Numbered from the stretch's first letter, positions 1-12,240 are shown. The stretch: 64,000 nucleotides of DNA from Cryptomeria japonica (GCF_030272615.1 NC_081410.1:287371957-287435956), one strand, 5' to 3'. Notes: generated by a model from the letters alone, not told the origin. Program-made: numbers and translations.

Positions 1-960
1 ATTTGAAGGTACTTGCAAAAGATGGTGAGAGATGGTTGTTTAAAGGGGCTTCACCCCTCATCTGATAGAACAATCTATTCACATCAACAATTCATTGATA
101 ATACTATATTGACGGGAACTTCTATAATTGGAGAGGCCAAAAATTTCAAAAAAGTCCTCATCACCTATCAAGAAGCTTCAGGATAGTCCATTAATAGAGG
201 TAAATGTTCCCTCTTTTTCCTAAATACTCCAGTTGAAAGGCAACAAATAATAGCTAATATATTGGGGTGTATAGTTGGAGACTTCCCTTCAATTTACCTG
301 GGTGTTCCTTTAGGGACTGCACCACCAGATTATCTTTGGATATCTCTAGTTGATAGATTTAATAAGAATCTTGCTGGCTAGAAAGGTTCTATTCTCAATC
401 AGGCTGGGAAAATTCAGTTGTTAGAGGCCACCTTGCAAAACCTTCCAGTCTATGCCTTGAGCCTATTCATAATCCTAGATAAATTTGTCGATTTAATCAA
501 TAGTATTTAAAAAAGGTTCCCGTGGTCAGGAAATGAGAATAAAAAGAGAATTCTCTTGATTGCCTGGAATGAGGTGTGTAAACTGAAAAAATTAGGAGGT
601 CTTGAGTTGAGGGATATTATATCTTTTAATGAGGTGCTCTTGGCAAAGCAGGTTTGAAGGATTTTTTCAAAGAGAATGGAATAGAATTCAATATTGCATA
701 GCAAATACTTAAGTCAAGTTACTTCTTTCAAGGAATTCATTACCTCTGATTGTTTGCCTCATGGATCCTATCTCTAGAACAACATAATCAAGGTTAGAAG
801 TCTTGCTGCTAAAGGTGCTGGTTGGAAGCTGGGTAATGGTTCTAGCATCAATTTTTGGGAAGGATTGGAAATGAGCCTCTTTATATCAACTCATAATTCA
901 ACCCCTTTAGAGAAGAGTGTATTAGAATATTTGGTCACATGGTAGTGGATTATTAGAGGA
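1..960 (+). pseudogene. LINE reverse transcriptase, C-terminal part
   Basis: The frames carry the thumb/connection region that follows the catalytic core in plant LINEs: YLGVPLG, then LEATLQNLPVYALSLF, then PWSGNENKKRILLIAWNEVC, and LGGLELRDI. The YADD catalytic core itself would lie upstream of base 1. Several in-frame stops are present, for example TAG near 379 where the family has Trp. This would have copied LINE RNA at nicked chromosomal sites; it is now non-functional. Confidence 0.8.
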
Positions 961-1082
961 ATGGTTGCTGGCTTAATCTGGTTCAGACCCGTTATGAGTT
1001 ACACCCTCTTCAAATTCTCTTAAATTTGACATATGTGGACCAGTCAGATGATTTGATGGTGTGAAAATTTGATCCTTCTAGT

Positions 1083-1340
1083 TTGTATTCGGTTTGTTCT
1101 GCCTTTGCTATTTTCTCTCAGAATCATAACTGCTCAAACCCAATTTGGGCCAAGGCCTGGATTAAAAACCTTATCCCAAAGGTGAATATATTTACATGGA
1201 TTCTTCTCCAAAATAAGATCCTCACCATTGATAATTTATGCAAAAGTGGATTACACCTTCCCAAAATCTACCTCCTTTCTGTGGCCAATCTAGAGTCTTT
1301 TTCCCATCTTTTGATTGGGTGCCCCTTTACTTAGGAAATT
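1083..1340 (+). pseudogene. LINE zf-RVT (zinc-binding reverse transcriptase) domain
   Basis: The translation contains the typical block WAKAWIKNLIPKVNIFTWIL, followed by NLCKSG and a SHLLIGCPFT-like segment. This matches the order W..W....P.K...F.W.......L......L that precedes RNase H in plant LINE ORF2. The usual second cysteine of C..C in 'LC..C....E...HLL..C' is lost. A frameshift and a stop follow near 1335. Confidence 0.7.
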
Positions 1341-1734
1341 TGGGGGAGATTGCTTCAATTATGGGATCTATGTTGGGTCTTCCCTTCCTCTATGCTAGAT
1401 CGGTTCCTTCAATAGAGATCCTAGCAAAAATCAATCTATCAAAAGACTTTGGTGTTATACTATTCCTCATCTTGTTTGGGGCATATGGAAAGAGAGAAAC
1501 AAAAGAATTTTTAGAGACTCTGCATTATCAGTTGATATCATTTTCCACCAAATCTAGAGAGTTGTGAAGGAAAATTTTAATTGTCTTAATAGTGCCCAGT
1601 TTAGAAATGAGGTTCAAAGTTGCACTGATTATGACTATAAGGTTGCAAATGCTTGGCATATTCAAATAGATATTGCCATAGTTTTCAAGCCAATAAGAAA
1701 GCAGCGCGATGGTACTTGCTGGCATGAGTCTCCT

Positions 1735-2135
1735 TTGGGTTGGGTAAAAATAAACTTTGATGGGGCGATGAAGGGTAAGTGAGGTCCTGTTGGGTGTGGG
1801 GGAGTGATCAGGGATAGTAGTGGCAATCGTATTTCTACTGTGGTTCTCCCTTTGGGTTGTCAAACAAACCACATTGCTGAAGCCATTGGAGCCTATCAGG
1901 TCCTTTTAATTTCTAAACAGATAAATTGCACTAAGCTGTGGATTGAAGGGGATTCAAAAAATATAATTCAGTGCCTCAAAAAAGAAGTGAATCCTTTATG
2001 GAATATTGCAAACTAGATTAGCTTATCTCATAAAATTATTGACTCTTTTGATAAGTATCAAATTTCCCATACTTATAGGAAAGGTAATAAATTTGCTAAC
2101 CATTTTGCCAACCTTGGAGTTAAAGCCCATGTTAA
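1735..2135 (+). pseudogene. LINE RNase H domain
   Basis: The frame gives GWVKINFDGAMKGK, a stop, then GCGGVIRDSSGN, then HIAEAIGAYQVLL and LWIEGDSKNIIQCL, and near 2075-2110 YRKGNKFANHFANLG. These are the D, E and D positions of a plant LINE RNase H (FDGA, AEA, EGDS); the last D of the 'ADxLA' block is N. It follows the zinc-binding domain as expected. In-frame stops at about 1782 and 2014 show it is dead. Confidence 0.8.
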
Positions 2136-2498
2136 AATTATTTGGCAAAAAGGGGATCATCTAGATGATGAAGTGAGGGGGTTAATAAGGCTAGATAGCC
2201 TAACTAGCCGAAAAGTTAATGTGCCATGATTATCTTTAATTTGGACAAGACTCATTTTGCAATGACTATTAGTTGTGAGTTTTTGTGCGAGGGACAAATC
2301 ATGGGAATTTTGCATTATTACTATTATAGAGCCTTCTCCTTGCATGTTTTTTGGGTGCGGTTGTATTCTTATTGTATTCATTCTCAGTTTGGGGCCATTT
2401 CTTGTTTGAAAAATTCCTGTGCTTCAGCCATTTACAGACTTCTTTTTGGGTACAATGGTGGTTATCAACTGGGTGGGGATCTGAAACGAGTGAAGCCT

Positions 2499-4265
2499 AT
2501 GGAATGTACCATGCTGAAAAACAATAAAACTATATGGAGAATCCTAGAGAAAGGTGGTTTCACCACCTATATTGAAAATTTGCATTGGGTTAAAGCCAAG
2601 GTGATGAGAGGGTTTGTCATAAATTACAATAAGGGGACGGTTAACCTTCTTGGAAGGGAAATTGCTATGAATGAGGACCTCATTACAGTTGTCACTGGTC
2701 TCTCAACCGATGGGGCAAAGTTTTACAACGACCAAAAATTCTCTGAAAAAGTGGTTAAGCTTTTCTTGAAAGAGGAGAAGGAGAAGAAAGACCTGGTAAG
2801 AGACGGGACAACTAGCTATAATACTGTGTAGATTAATACCATTTGGGGCGATGTCCTAAAGGTGCTTGTGAAGTATGTTACTCTTGATGGATAGTATACC
2901 AGAGCTTTTGCTTATCATTTTGCGCTCCTAAACCAATTTCGACATAAGGTGAGAATTTCTTTTCCCTTCTTTCTTGCATCCTCATTGAATGCTACTATCA
3001 CTGAACATAAGAAGGATTCTATCAAAAACCCTATCTTGCATGACGGTTCGATCCTTCTTATTTTTGAATATGTTAAATCTTTGTCACCTGTGTCTTCCTC
3101 CCCCCCTAAGATTAATGTTGACTTAGGTGATTTTCAGTCCTTGAAGGATGATTACCACACCAACATTGATGATGATGAATTTTCTCCCACTGCGTTTCCC
3201 CCTAAAACAAAAGGGAAATACATTCCTACAGAAATCCCTAAATCTAAAAAGCATGACACTTCCAGCTCCCCTTCCCCTGTCTGGAATCTTCAATTGGGTG
3301 CTAAGAATGTTGGCATTTTGGTTGATAACCCTTAGAGCTGGGATAATATTTCCTCCCCTTTGACTTCTAGTGAATCTTATCTTGACCAAAATAGGGAGAT
3401 CTGTCAGCCCTTTCTGAGTACCCTTGATCCCTCCTCGTATTTGCTCAATTCTGAGGAGACTGTGACTGATGTCCTAGCCTTAGCTAGAGATGGGGTAGTC
3501 AATACCTTTAAGATCTATAAGTGGATTTTCCATGAGATAAAGGATATACAGCTAAAACAAAGAGCCAACAACAACAACTTGGAGATAGTTAAAGATAAAG
3601 TTAAGAAAATGGATAATGTGCATGTTTCCACTGAGAATAGCCCTTGGTCTAAAAAGGAGAAGGCCTTTGTCATCAACAACATTAAGATTACAATAGAAAC
3701 TTTTGATAACTTAAAAAAGACTATGAAATTAGGATGGCTACTCAAGAAGAGAAAATTGCAAAAATTTAAGGAGTCCATCAAAGCTGTTGTTAAGACTAGT
3801 CGTGGTGTGATTGGTGCCATAGTGGAAAGGTTCAAGAACATGATTTTTAGCCTTGAAGAGCAGTTCTAGCTGAAAGATGTGGTGGATGTGGAAACCAATA
3901 ATGAACATGACATATCCACAGGCCCCAATAAAAGGACAAGAGGCAATTTGAAGAGAAAGGCAGCGGGACCTCCTCCTAACTTTTAGATGCTTAAGATGAT
4001 CATCAACACTATGATTGGTGCCATAGTGGAAAGGTTCAAGAACATCATTTTTATCCTTGAAGAGAAGTTATAGATGAAAGATGTGGTGGATTTGGAAACC
4101 AATAATGAATAGGACATATCCATAGACCCCAATAACAGGACAAGAGGCAATTTGACGAGAAAGGCATCGGGACCTCCTCCTGAATTTTATAAGCTTAAGA
4201 AGATCACCAACACTATGATTGAGATAAAAAAAGACATGGAACAGTCTATGAAGCAACTGGAGTAG
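2499..4265 (+). pseudogene. Accessory ORF family F1 (TGLP-like domain, basic region, coiled coil), 588 codons broken only by TAG stops
   Basis: From ATG 2499 one reading frame runs 588 codons to TAG 4263 with no frameshift. Its seven internal stops are all TAG (2829, 2892, 3333, 3867, 3984, 4071, 4110). The N-terminus has NKTIWRILEKGGFTTYIENL and ITVVTGLSTDGAKFY, resembling the 'VTGLP' ORFs found next to plant retrotransposons (plant-mobile-domain-like). A hydrophobic stretch FPFFLASSL, a Pro/Ser/Lys-rich middle and a Lys-rich helical C-terminus follow. Another member lies on the minus strand at 45.2-47.9 kb, beside a SIRE-like LTR, which suggests an envelope-position third ORF. The biochemical function is unknown. 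The homology between the two is judged by eye. Confidence 0.55.
3809..4216 (+). repeat. Tandem duplication, 2 x 204 bp (68 codons, in frame)
   Basis: The unit beginning gattggtgccatagtgg at 3809 recurs at 4013, a period of exactly 204 bp. The copies differ by scattered substitutions. Both hold the same in-frame TAG (3867 and 4071), so that stop probably predates the duplication. The unit encodes the basic segment with GNLKRKA / GNLTRKA and GPPP. Confidence 0.9.
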
Positions 4266-4269
4266 TGCT

Positions 4270-5225
4270 TGTTGGAAACCAATAACACTAAGAGGGGGGG
4301 TGAATCAGTATTATAACAGAATAGTAGATTTTAGCCTTATTAAAACATTCATACACTAATCGGTATACTGGTATAAACATAATTGAAAGAAGTAAAGAAA
4401 CTAATAAGCCAATCACATAAATGAGAATCATAACACACAGATTTATACATAAAAAACCTCAAAGAGGAAAAACCATGGTGGGATTTGTGACCCATAATAT
4501 CAATCCACTGGCCATATGAAGATATATTACAAAATATGAGGGGCCTGTACTTGCAGGAAGGCTTATAGCCTAGAGCACACTGCTCAATCACAATAGGAGC
4601 CTCACTAACTACATAAATTTCTAGACAATAATCCAGAGAAGTGTGAACTGTTAAGATAGCATCTTCTATGCTCGAATACAATTCCGGTTTAAGCTCTATC
4701 TGTTCTGGTTTGAAACCCTAAACCCCTTTACCAGAACAACCCTTACAATAAATTCCTCACATACATAATCTCTCCGAATAATATCGCATCATATTACATT
4801 CGCATATCCATAATCTCCTATCTCATGTATATCCCTGTATATCAAAATGATTTAATCAAACTACCTTATATACCCTATACAACTTTTATGCCTTATGTTG
4901 ACTTACAAATATATACACAATATCAGATTACATGTCGGCCAGATAAAATAAATGTATAAACATTAAAACAAGTTGCCGATGCCGGGTCCAAGATGTGTCA
5001 GCCTCCAATACCAATAACCTTTACTATACCATGTCGGCCTGCATTGTGGGTGATCAAATAAATCCTCTGTCCTATCGGTGCTGGTGCTGGTGCCGATGCC
5101 GATGCAGAATATGTGAAGTGTCTATCAGTACACCATAGAATCAAAACATGAATCCGAAACACAAAATCATGTTGCCATCAATGACAACATAGTGAAACCA
5201 ACCAATAGAGTGTCAATTGCCAACA
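4270..5225 (-). mobile_element. SIRE-like (Ty1/copia) solo LTR
   Basis: The block runs TGTTGGAAAC...TTGCCAACA, a TG...CA structure of 956 bp. It shares with the LTRs at 33,639 and 43,986 the tip 'agagggggggtgaatcag' (4291 on) and an internal 'ggaaaaaccatggtggg' block near 4468. Orientation is minus, by comparison with the copy at 43,986 that has an adjoining polypurine tract. The flanking pentamers (gtgct and atgtt) do not match, so the target duplication is lost or an edge is off by a few bases. No internal retrotransposon sequence adjoins it. Confidence 0.7.
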
Positions 5226-5453
5226 ATGTTGGTTTTCTGTTGTCCTTGTGTTGTTTCTGGTTCCACTCGTGTTTCTATTTTTGATTTTATCTGCTAGTAT
5301 CTGGTTTTGCAATTTTGGTTTGTTTAGCTAATTACCCTTTGATGTAATGTTTATTTTTGTTTTTCTATGGGGCTAGTTGGATCTTGAGGTCTTCTTAGGC
5401 TTAACAGCTTATTAAGTCTAGACTACACTCTGCGTTTCTGTTAAAGGGTTTCA
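5226..5453. other. T-rich spacer, no gene seen
   Basis: This holds short T-rich sequence between the SIRE-like LTR and the next element. I see no coding frame, repeat or RNA gene in it. Confidence 0.5.
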
Positions 5454-5458
5454 GGTCT

Positions 5459-8089
5459 TATTATGCCTTGCATAGCACACCCCAACTTTTTGCTTCTCAA
5501 GATGCCCCCCACTTTTTTCTTCTCTTTGTTTTCTTCCCATTTCCTTTTCATTTTCACTTCAGAACCTTAGGCATTGCTTCTATTTTCTATCATTTTTGTA
5601 TGTTATGAAATACCTACCTCTGGGGCACTACCACAAAAGTGAGCGGTGAGTGCTAGTTTAGTAACAGTTAAGTGGAACCCCGAAACCCTGAAGTCTCTGT
5701 TGTGTGTCTTCTCCTTGGTCGTTAATGTGATCCTATCATTGCTTGTTCGTGTTTCTGTGATCCTTCCTCTTCTAGGTTGGTCTTTCGTTTCCTTGTCCTT
5801 GTTTTCTCATTTTTTGTGTTTCTTGTTTTCGTAGTTTAGGGTTTAGAGTTAGATTTCATGCTTTCAATAAAATCAAATTTTATCGATCCATGGGTTGTTG
5901 GCCTTGTTTCTTAGGTTCCCAAAATCCCCAATAATGGACCTCAAAACTCTGAAATCTCAAAATCCTCAATAATGGACCCCAGAACCTCAGAATCCCAAAA
6001 TTACAAAATCCCTGCCTCTGGGGAACTGTCACGGAAGTGAGAGATGAACGCTAGTTTTATAATAGTTAAGTAGAACTTTGGAACCCCAAAATCCTGAGAT
6101 CCTGAAAAATCCTCAATAATGGACCTTGGAACCCTGAAATCCCGAAATCCTCAATAATGGACCTCGAAACACCGAAATCCTGAAACCATTAATTATGAAC
6201 CCTAGAATCCTGAAATTAAGAAATACCTTCCTTTGGGGCACTATCATGAAATTGAGCGATGAGCGCTAGTTTCATAATAGTTAAGTATAACTCCAGGGCC
6301 CAGAAATCCTGAAATCATCAATAAATAGACCTTGAAACCCTGGAATCCTGAAATTTCAAAGTCCCTTATGATTTTGCTAATATGATGAAGCTAATTATGT
6401 ATCTTTTTTTGCATGTTACTAAATACCTGCATCTAGAGCACCATTACAGAAGTGAACAATGAGCGCTAGTTTCACAACAATTGAATTAGACTTATGGAAC
6501 CTTCCACCTCATCCCGAAAGAAGACTAGAGAGTACAGAGGAGGTGGTGCTTAGAGTTTTTAAATTCAGAATGGAGTATATTGCTGACCCACCAATCGCTT
6601 CCATAAAATGTTTCATCAGCAACTACTAGAAGTACAAGAGGAATAAAGGACAAACATGCGGTTAGAAAAAGCAAAATGCATGTTGAAGCAGTGCCACCAC
6701 CACAACCACTATAGATTCAACTGATACTGGATGTAGCAATTGCTTTTTGGGCATTATTTTTGCATGTTATTAAATACTTGCCTTTGGAGCACCATCACGA
6801 AAGTGAATAGTGAGCACTAGTTTCGTAACAGTTAAGTGGATTTCACAGGAAATGACTTGCATGTCTACTACAACTCCCATCATTTTGTAATCCTAGTTTA
6901 TAGACATGATCACTTGCTTCTATTTTGTATCATTTTTGCATGTTATGAAATACCTGCCTCTAGAGCATTGTCATGGAAGTGAGTGGTGAGTGCTAGTTTC
7001 ATAACAGTTAAGTGGAGTTCACAGGCAGTGACTTGTATGTTGATTGCAGCTCCCATCATTTTGTAATGCTAGTTTTGCATGTTGGATTACCATCACCACC
7101 ATTACAACTAGGCCTTCAACTGACACTCTAAGACATACTTCTATTTTAGGCGAGATTTATACATGTTACGAAATACCTGCTTCCAGAGCACTATTTTGGA
7201 AGTGAACCTTGAGTACTAGTTTAGTAGTACTTAACTGGAGTTCAAAGGTAGAGACTTGCATGTCAACTGCGACTCCTTTCTTTTTGTAATCCATAATTTA
7301 GGCATGATTCCTTCCTAAGGTGTAGGGGAAAATTTCTTTAAATTGTAAAATTTGGGCTATTTAGAGGGTCCGCGAATTAATGATTCGAGGTCTAATTAGA
7401 GATTCTTTTAGAGATTTTTATGCATATTTTTATAAGTTTAAAAGATTTTGTGACACTTTGAAGTTTAATACAAAAAGAAGCTTGTAGATTTCCTGACCTA
7501 CTTGGGTGTTCTAGATGGTTATATTCTTCATTATCTAGTAACTTCTATTATTTGGATCAACAACTAGTTCTTTTGGATACTTTTTTATTTTAGGAATTAT
7601 ATTGCACATGTAAATGGTATATGAGGATTAAATTGATAGGGTGATTATTGGTTTGATGATATTCATTTCTGTTGTTATGTGAAGTTGTCTGACTTTATAT
7701 ATTTTCTAGAGTTTGTCATTTGAATGTTGATTTAGTAATATTGATAATACGGGGTTATGAAATTCTAACCATGTGGATCATTTGATTGCTATTGTATTGA
7801 TTTCATTGTTATTTCCTTGTTCCCCCAATCTATCTTTTGCTATTTATTTTTGAGAGAATCCAAATAAGAAAATACAAAAAAAAAGTAGGTAATTTGAAAT
7901 TGTTTCAACCTGGAGTCCCCTTGACAAGTACAATCACATCAACCATTGAGCTACCCATCATCGTCGAGACTTGACTATAGAGACCTTGGAGTAGTTAGTT
8001 CCCCAAAATTTATTGATTTTTAGGAGAGGTGGTGAGTGTTCACATAAACTACCTGACAATTGGTGAGTGTGTCAAAACACCCGTCAACA
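5459..8089 (+). repeat. 5' LTR of the gag-only element (2.63 kb)
   Basis: It begins TATTATGCCTTGC (3' copy TGTTATGCCCTGC, so the terminal TG has mutated) and ends CACCCGTCAACA. It aligns through its whole length with the 3' LTR, including seven internal cassettes, the GAACC/CCGAAATCC-rich stretch near 5930-6370 and the 7320-8089 tail. It encodes no protein. Confidence 0.9.
5600..7235 (+). repeat. Seven-copy cassette array with inverted-repeat arms inside the LTR
   Basis: A block of about 76-80 bp recurs at approximately 5600, 6001, 6216, 6411, 6761, 6937 and 7153. Each copy runs from gcatgttacgaaatacctgc to gctagtttcgtaacagttaa. The arms GTTACGAAA and TTTCGTAAC are reverse complements, clearest in copies 5 and 6, so each cassette can fold into a long stem-loop; an inner CACTG...CAGTG pair is also visible. 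All seven are present again in the 3' LTR between 21,433 and 23,100. Confidence 0.85.
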
Positions 8090-8178
8090 AATACTAGTGC
8101 TAGAAGGACGACCGGTAGTGATTTATGAATTATCTTCTTAAGTTAGAGTGAGTTAGACCTTGGGAAAGTTTAACTCCA
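8090..8178 (+). other. Leader between 5' LTR and gag (primer-site position)
   Basis: Immediately after the LTR end the sequence is aatactagtgctagaagg, the place where a primer-binding site belongs. I cannot match it confidently to a tRNA 3' end. The gag-like frame starts 90 bp downstream. Confidence 0.4.
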
Positions 8179-9197
8179 ATGGGTAGTCCATTGTGCATAC
8201 CCAGTATTGTACATACAATTCCTTATCATGCGTATAATGGGCTTCCCATGTTCTTTCCTGAAAATGGACAAAGTGCTTCAGACCATGTAAATGTGTTTAA
8301 ACATCAAATGTTTTTTCTTCAAAGCACACCGGAGTATGTTGCTTGCAACTTGTTTGTTCAAACTCTTCAAGGTTCGACATCACAATGGTATGCAAGTCTT
8401 TCTCCTAGCTTGATTTGTTCATGGCATGAATTTGAATTCCTTTTCTTAAGTCAATTCGACCTTTCAGAAGATTGGAAGATGCACTAATTCAATTTGCAAA
8501 TGTGAAAAGAGTATCCGATGAATCAATTGCTCAATTCAATAATATATTCTTGCTTATGTATCAAAGAGTTCAATCTACAAGCAGGGTAATAGATGCAAGA
8601 TTTTTGAAAGGTAATTACTTTTGGGGTATTGGTACTATGTTTGCAGCGAAGATTAAAAGTTTTGGTAAAGTCAATGATGTACATCAGGCACTTGGAATAG
8701 CCTTAATCTTAGCACAATCTAGATATGAAGCTGTGAATAATAATTTTTACCATATTAATGAAATTATGTTAGAGGATTGTTTGTATGTACAAACTTGTGC
8801 TCCAGCATACACCACACCTATCCAATAACAAGCATTCAAAAGCTACAACTTCCCAAATCTGCCTACTATGACTTCAAATTACATGATAGATCAACCTAGT
8901 TGTAATCAACGAATACAACTCTCAAATCTGAATGAAAATGCTACATCTACTAATGAAGTTTGTATGGCTAAAACTTCTTTCTTTGGTCATGATTTGGGAA
9001 GAAGAAGAACAAATTATAATGAAGTTGTAGCTACAAAAGTCAATGATCAGTCATGCCACATGAACCACTTGTTTTAAAATAAAGAAGTGGCTGCAAATTA
9101 TGATTACAAACAAAAAATCAGATTTGGAGGTGATTCAAAAACCACTTTTGATAGAGATTTGAGAGAATTTGAAGTTGCCAAAATGCTTCCCCAACAC
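8179..9197 (+). pseudogene. gag: gag (capsid-type) of the gag-only element, first part
   Basis: The frame from ATG 8179 has the retrotransposon gag core: FKHQMFFLQSTPEYVACNLF, then QTLQGSTSQWYASLSPS, SWHEFEFLFLSQF and, after a frameshift near 8480, FANVKRVSDESIAQFNNIF. These blocks (..A..LF...L.G.A..W...L, W..F...F...F) form the capsid fold that assembles the particle. From 8472 a single frame continues to 9197 with TAA at 8826 and about 9075, is cut by the 4.4-kb insert, and resumes in phase at 13,578. It is dead through stops and a frameshift. Confidence 0.85.
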
Positions 9198-11845
9198 TGT
9201 GAGGCCCTACCCCGACCCATCCTATCTCTTCAGTTATTTTCATATTGGAACTATTTTGGATGCTAGTGTTGACACACTATGGATATAGAACTTTTTATGA
9301 TCCCACGATTTTTGGTAATATTGATATATATTTGATGCTCCATTTCTATGCGTTGTGGATTATAGAATATTATATGATTCCAGACTAGGGTAATATTGTG
9401 ATGATGTATGTTATTATCTGAATTTCAGGATTTGTTATAATGTTAGAAATACATTTGCATATCTTGTAGATGGATCAAATTTTGAGGATTATGATGAATT
9501 GCTTTGATTTGTGACAAATCGTATTTTATAATGACAAGTATTTGCAGAATGGATGTATTGTATTCTGATTATGTATTTTATATGAGGCTATTGGGAAGTA
9601 CTAATGTTTAAATTGAGTTGTGCAGGAGATTATCCATGTGACCATGGAAATATTATGGAGAATCGAGCCTAGGCCTATGTGCGTTAGTAAAACCAGGGGT
9701 TGTCTATTTGGAGAGACAACACCCCGTATGTATTGTATTTTATTCGTAAATGTAAAATGTTGCATGAGTGTAAATTGTATTTATTGAATTGTTTAAATCG
9801 TTTAAGGGACAATTGCCACATATGTAATTGTGATGTGGAATTATTTTGTAGTGTCACTTGACACCTATGTGGTATGTTGTGTTGGCAAATTGTCATGTCA
9901 CCTTTTTGGAGAGTTTTATTTTTTGTTAATTGTTATATCTCCTATTTATCCTTGAAGGAACCAAGAAATCTAGGTTAGTGAGCCACAAGGAGGGTCAACT
10001 TAGAGTTGACCCGTAGGTTAACTTCAGGTGGACTTTCTGAGGGTCAAATCAACTCCTAGAGTCAATTTTAGAGCATTTCTATTAGGCCTCATGGGGTACC
10101 TATGGGTGAAGACCAAAATTGGCCATGTGTCTTTCCCTTAGGACTTGTTTAACCACCCAAAAAAGTGGTTTTCCCAAGATGGACGAATTCCATCTATAGG
10201 AGTGCCTTCCTTGGAAGGATAACCTTCTTGAAGGGAGTAATCCCTCTTCCCCATTCCATTCCCCTTCTCTAGGTACCTAGGTTAGGGAGTGTGTAAGACC
10301 TAGGGAAGACCAACCCAATGGGGGATCCCTCACTCTATCCAAGAGGTTGGAAGGAGTGAGAGAGGCCTTCTTAGGCTAAGAATGGAAGCTTAGTGAGCTA
10401 ATCACCCACTCTCCATCCTTGGAGATTTTTGGAGAAATTTTAGAGGAAAAAAAACCAGTTTTAGGATAGCAGATTTGGGGGCTAAGGAATTGTAGAAAAA
10501 GATTAGAGGATTGGGCAGCTCTTCATCAAGCTTTCCCTTAGATATCCCTTGGCAGGTCAAGGTTGGTGTTATTTTTTTCCCCTCTTATGTAAATGTAGAA
10601 ATGTTATAAAATGTTTGAATGGAAATTGCTGTAACTCTTTATTTGTGTTGTATTTGTAAAATTTATGTGTTTCTTGTTTATTTCTGTTTTATGTAATGTT
10701 GTGTTTGGGGAGTGTTCAAGACCATCCTTTCCTTGGGAGGAAAGATTGGTCTTGGGGGTGGAAGAAGCTTGACAACCCTTAGGGTGAGAGGCTCTCATTT
10801 GGAGAGTGATCTCAAGGGTCTGTCCATGAGACCCTTGCTTCTTTCTTTTGTGTTATTTCACTTGGGGGTCATAAGGGGGAGCAAATATGGCATGCTTGCC
10901 TTTTTGGGGGTCATAAGGGTGTAGGGATTACTGATGAATTCTAGTTATGCATTCATGGGTGCCATGAGTTGGCTGTAAGTTTGAATTAGCAGATTTCTTC
11001 CCTAGGGTACTTGGTCCACTTCCACCCTAATAAGGCATCACAGTTGGTGATGGAGTTTTTAGCTTGGGAAAGGGTGTCTCTGTTGTGTTATTTTGTTCCC
11101 CTTTGCTTGTTGTATTGCTTGGTTGTAACCCCGTCTAGGTCTTGATTCTCCTAGCTCGGGGGTGGCTTCTGGTAAGCCTAGGCTGGGAGGTGAGCATCCC
11201 ATGGTCACAGTCCTAAAGTTTTATATGCAGGTTGCTGGGAAAAGATCTAGGAGTTGCAGATTTGTTTGGTTGCAGATTTTATTTCAGATTCAGATTTCTA
11301 TTTAAATGCAGAAAAGCAAAAAGAAAATGTAATTTTATGAATTGTAGCAAAATAAATATATGTGAATAAGGAGTTTTAGGTTGTTTTCTTTTATTCTCTG
11401 TATCAAGATTAAGAATGAGAAGACTGGTTAGATTATTCACCCATCTTATATATGGGCTATTGTAACTTATTATTCTGTAAGCAATGTAATTTTTTACTTA
11501 CATTTTGATGCCTATTATGCTGCTGTAGACTACATCTAAATCTAGTCTGTTATCTTGTTTATTTTCTGCAATTTAAAGAAAAAGAAAGGAATGCATTAGG
11601 TTTCATTATTTACTTGCATAGTCTAATTACTTCTATTTTATTGCTGTGAACTCTGTTTAGACATAGTAAAAAAAAAAAGAACTAGTATTTTTACATTGCT
11701 GTAGAAAGTATGATGTATGACTGTTAAAAAGAAGAAAAATAAGACCTATTCTTAATTCTATTAAAAGACTAAGATCAGAATGTTTAGATGTTAGAATCTC
11801 AAAACAAAATAAGGGCTTCCAACCCTATTGTCTTAAAATTTAATT

Positions 11846-12055
11846 ATATATATATCTATAAATATATAAGTATATATATTGAAAAATATATACCTATATA
11901 TATATAAATATATATAAAATTCTATATGTGTATATCCCTGCAACAACAAAAAAAAGAGACATATTTTGAACTTGTGTATCCCTGTTACAAAAAAATATAT
12001 AAAGGATTGCATGTTGCTATGTTAAAAATAATTCAAAATAAACTTCCTAATCCTA

Positions 12056-12105
<50 letters not shown>

Positions 12106-12184
12106 TATCCCTGCATTTGAAAACATACCCCAGGGATTCACAAAAAAAAAAAGAGATATATGTATAGATCCTGAACATGACAAT

Positions 12185-12218
<34 letters not shown>

Positions 12219-12240
12219 TTATATACTTATAAATTTTAAA
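11846..12240. repeat. AT-rich microsatellites (TA)n
   Basis: There are stretches of alternating TA near 11,846-11,925, a long pure (TA)n tract at about 12,060-12,101 and another at 12,187-12,215, separated by A-rich sequence. The reading frames across them (runs of Ile-Tyr) are artefacts. Confidence 0.95.

Larger units (their letters stand above)
1..2225 (+). mobile_element. LINE (non-LTR retrotransposon), 5'-truncated by the window edge, decayed
   Basis: This is the 3' half of a plant L1-type LINE ORF2. Reading + in shifting frames one sees the end of the reverse transcriptase (YLGVPLG near 297, then the GWKGSILNQAGKIQL-like block with the W as TAG, and the LGGLELRDI block near 595-620), a zinc-binding reverse-transcriptase domain near 1083-1340 and an RNase H domain near 1735-2130. 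Stops and frameshifts are frequent, so it is dead. The 5' part lies outside the window. I see no poly(A) tail or target duplication, and the 3' limit near 2225 is approximate. Family assignment is secure; the exact edge is not. Confidence 0.85.

Noticed and set aside
4270-5225. Treating this LTR as the 3' LTR of the F1 ORF at 2499-4265
   Set aside because: F1 is on the plus strand while the LTR reads minus by comparison with the copy that has a polypurine tract, so it is more likely a separate solo insertion.
5646-5834. 62-codon hydrophobic frame in the LTR
   Set aside because: It lies inside a non-coding LTR, begins within a repeated cassette, and the equivalent 3' LTR frame differs.
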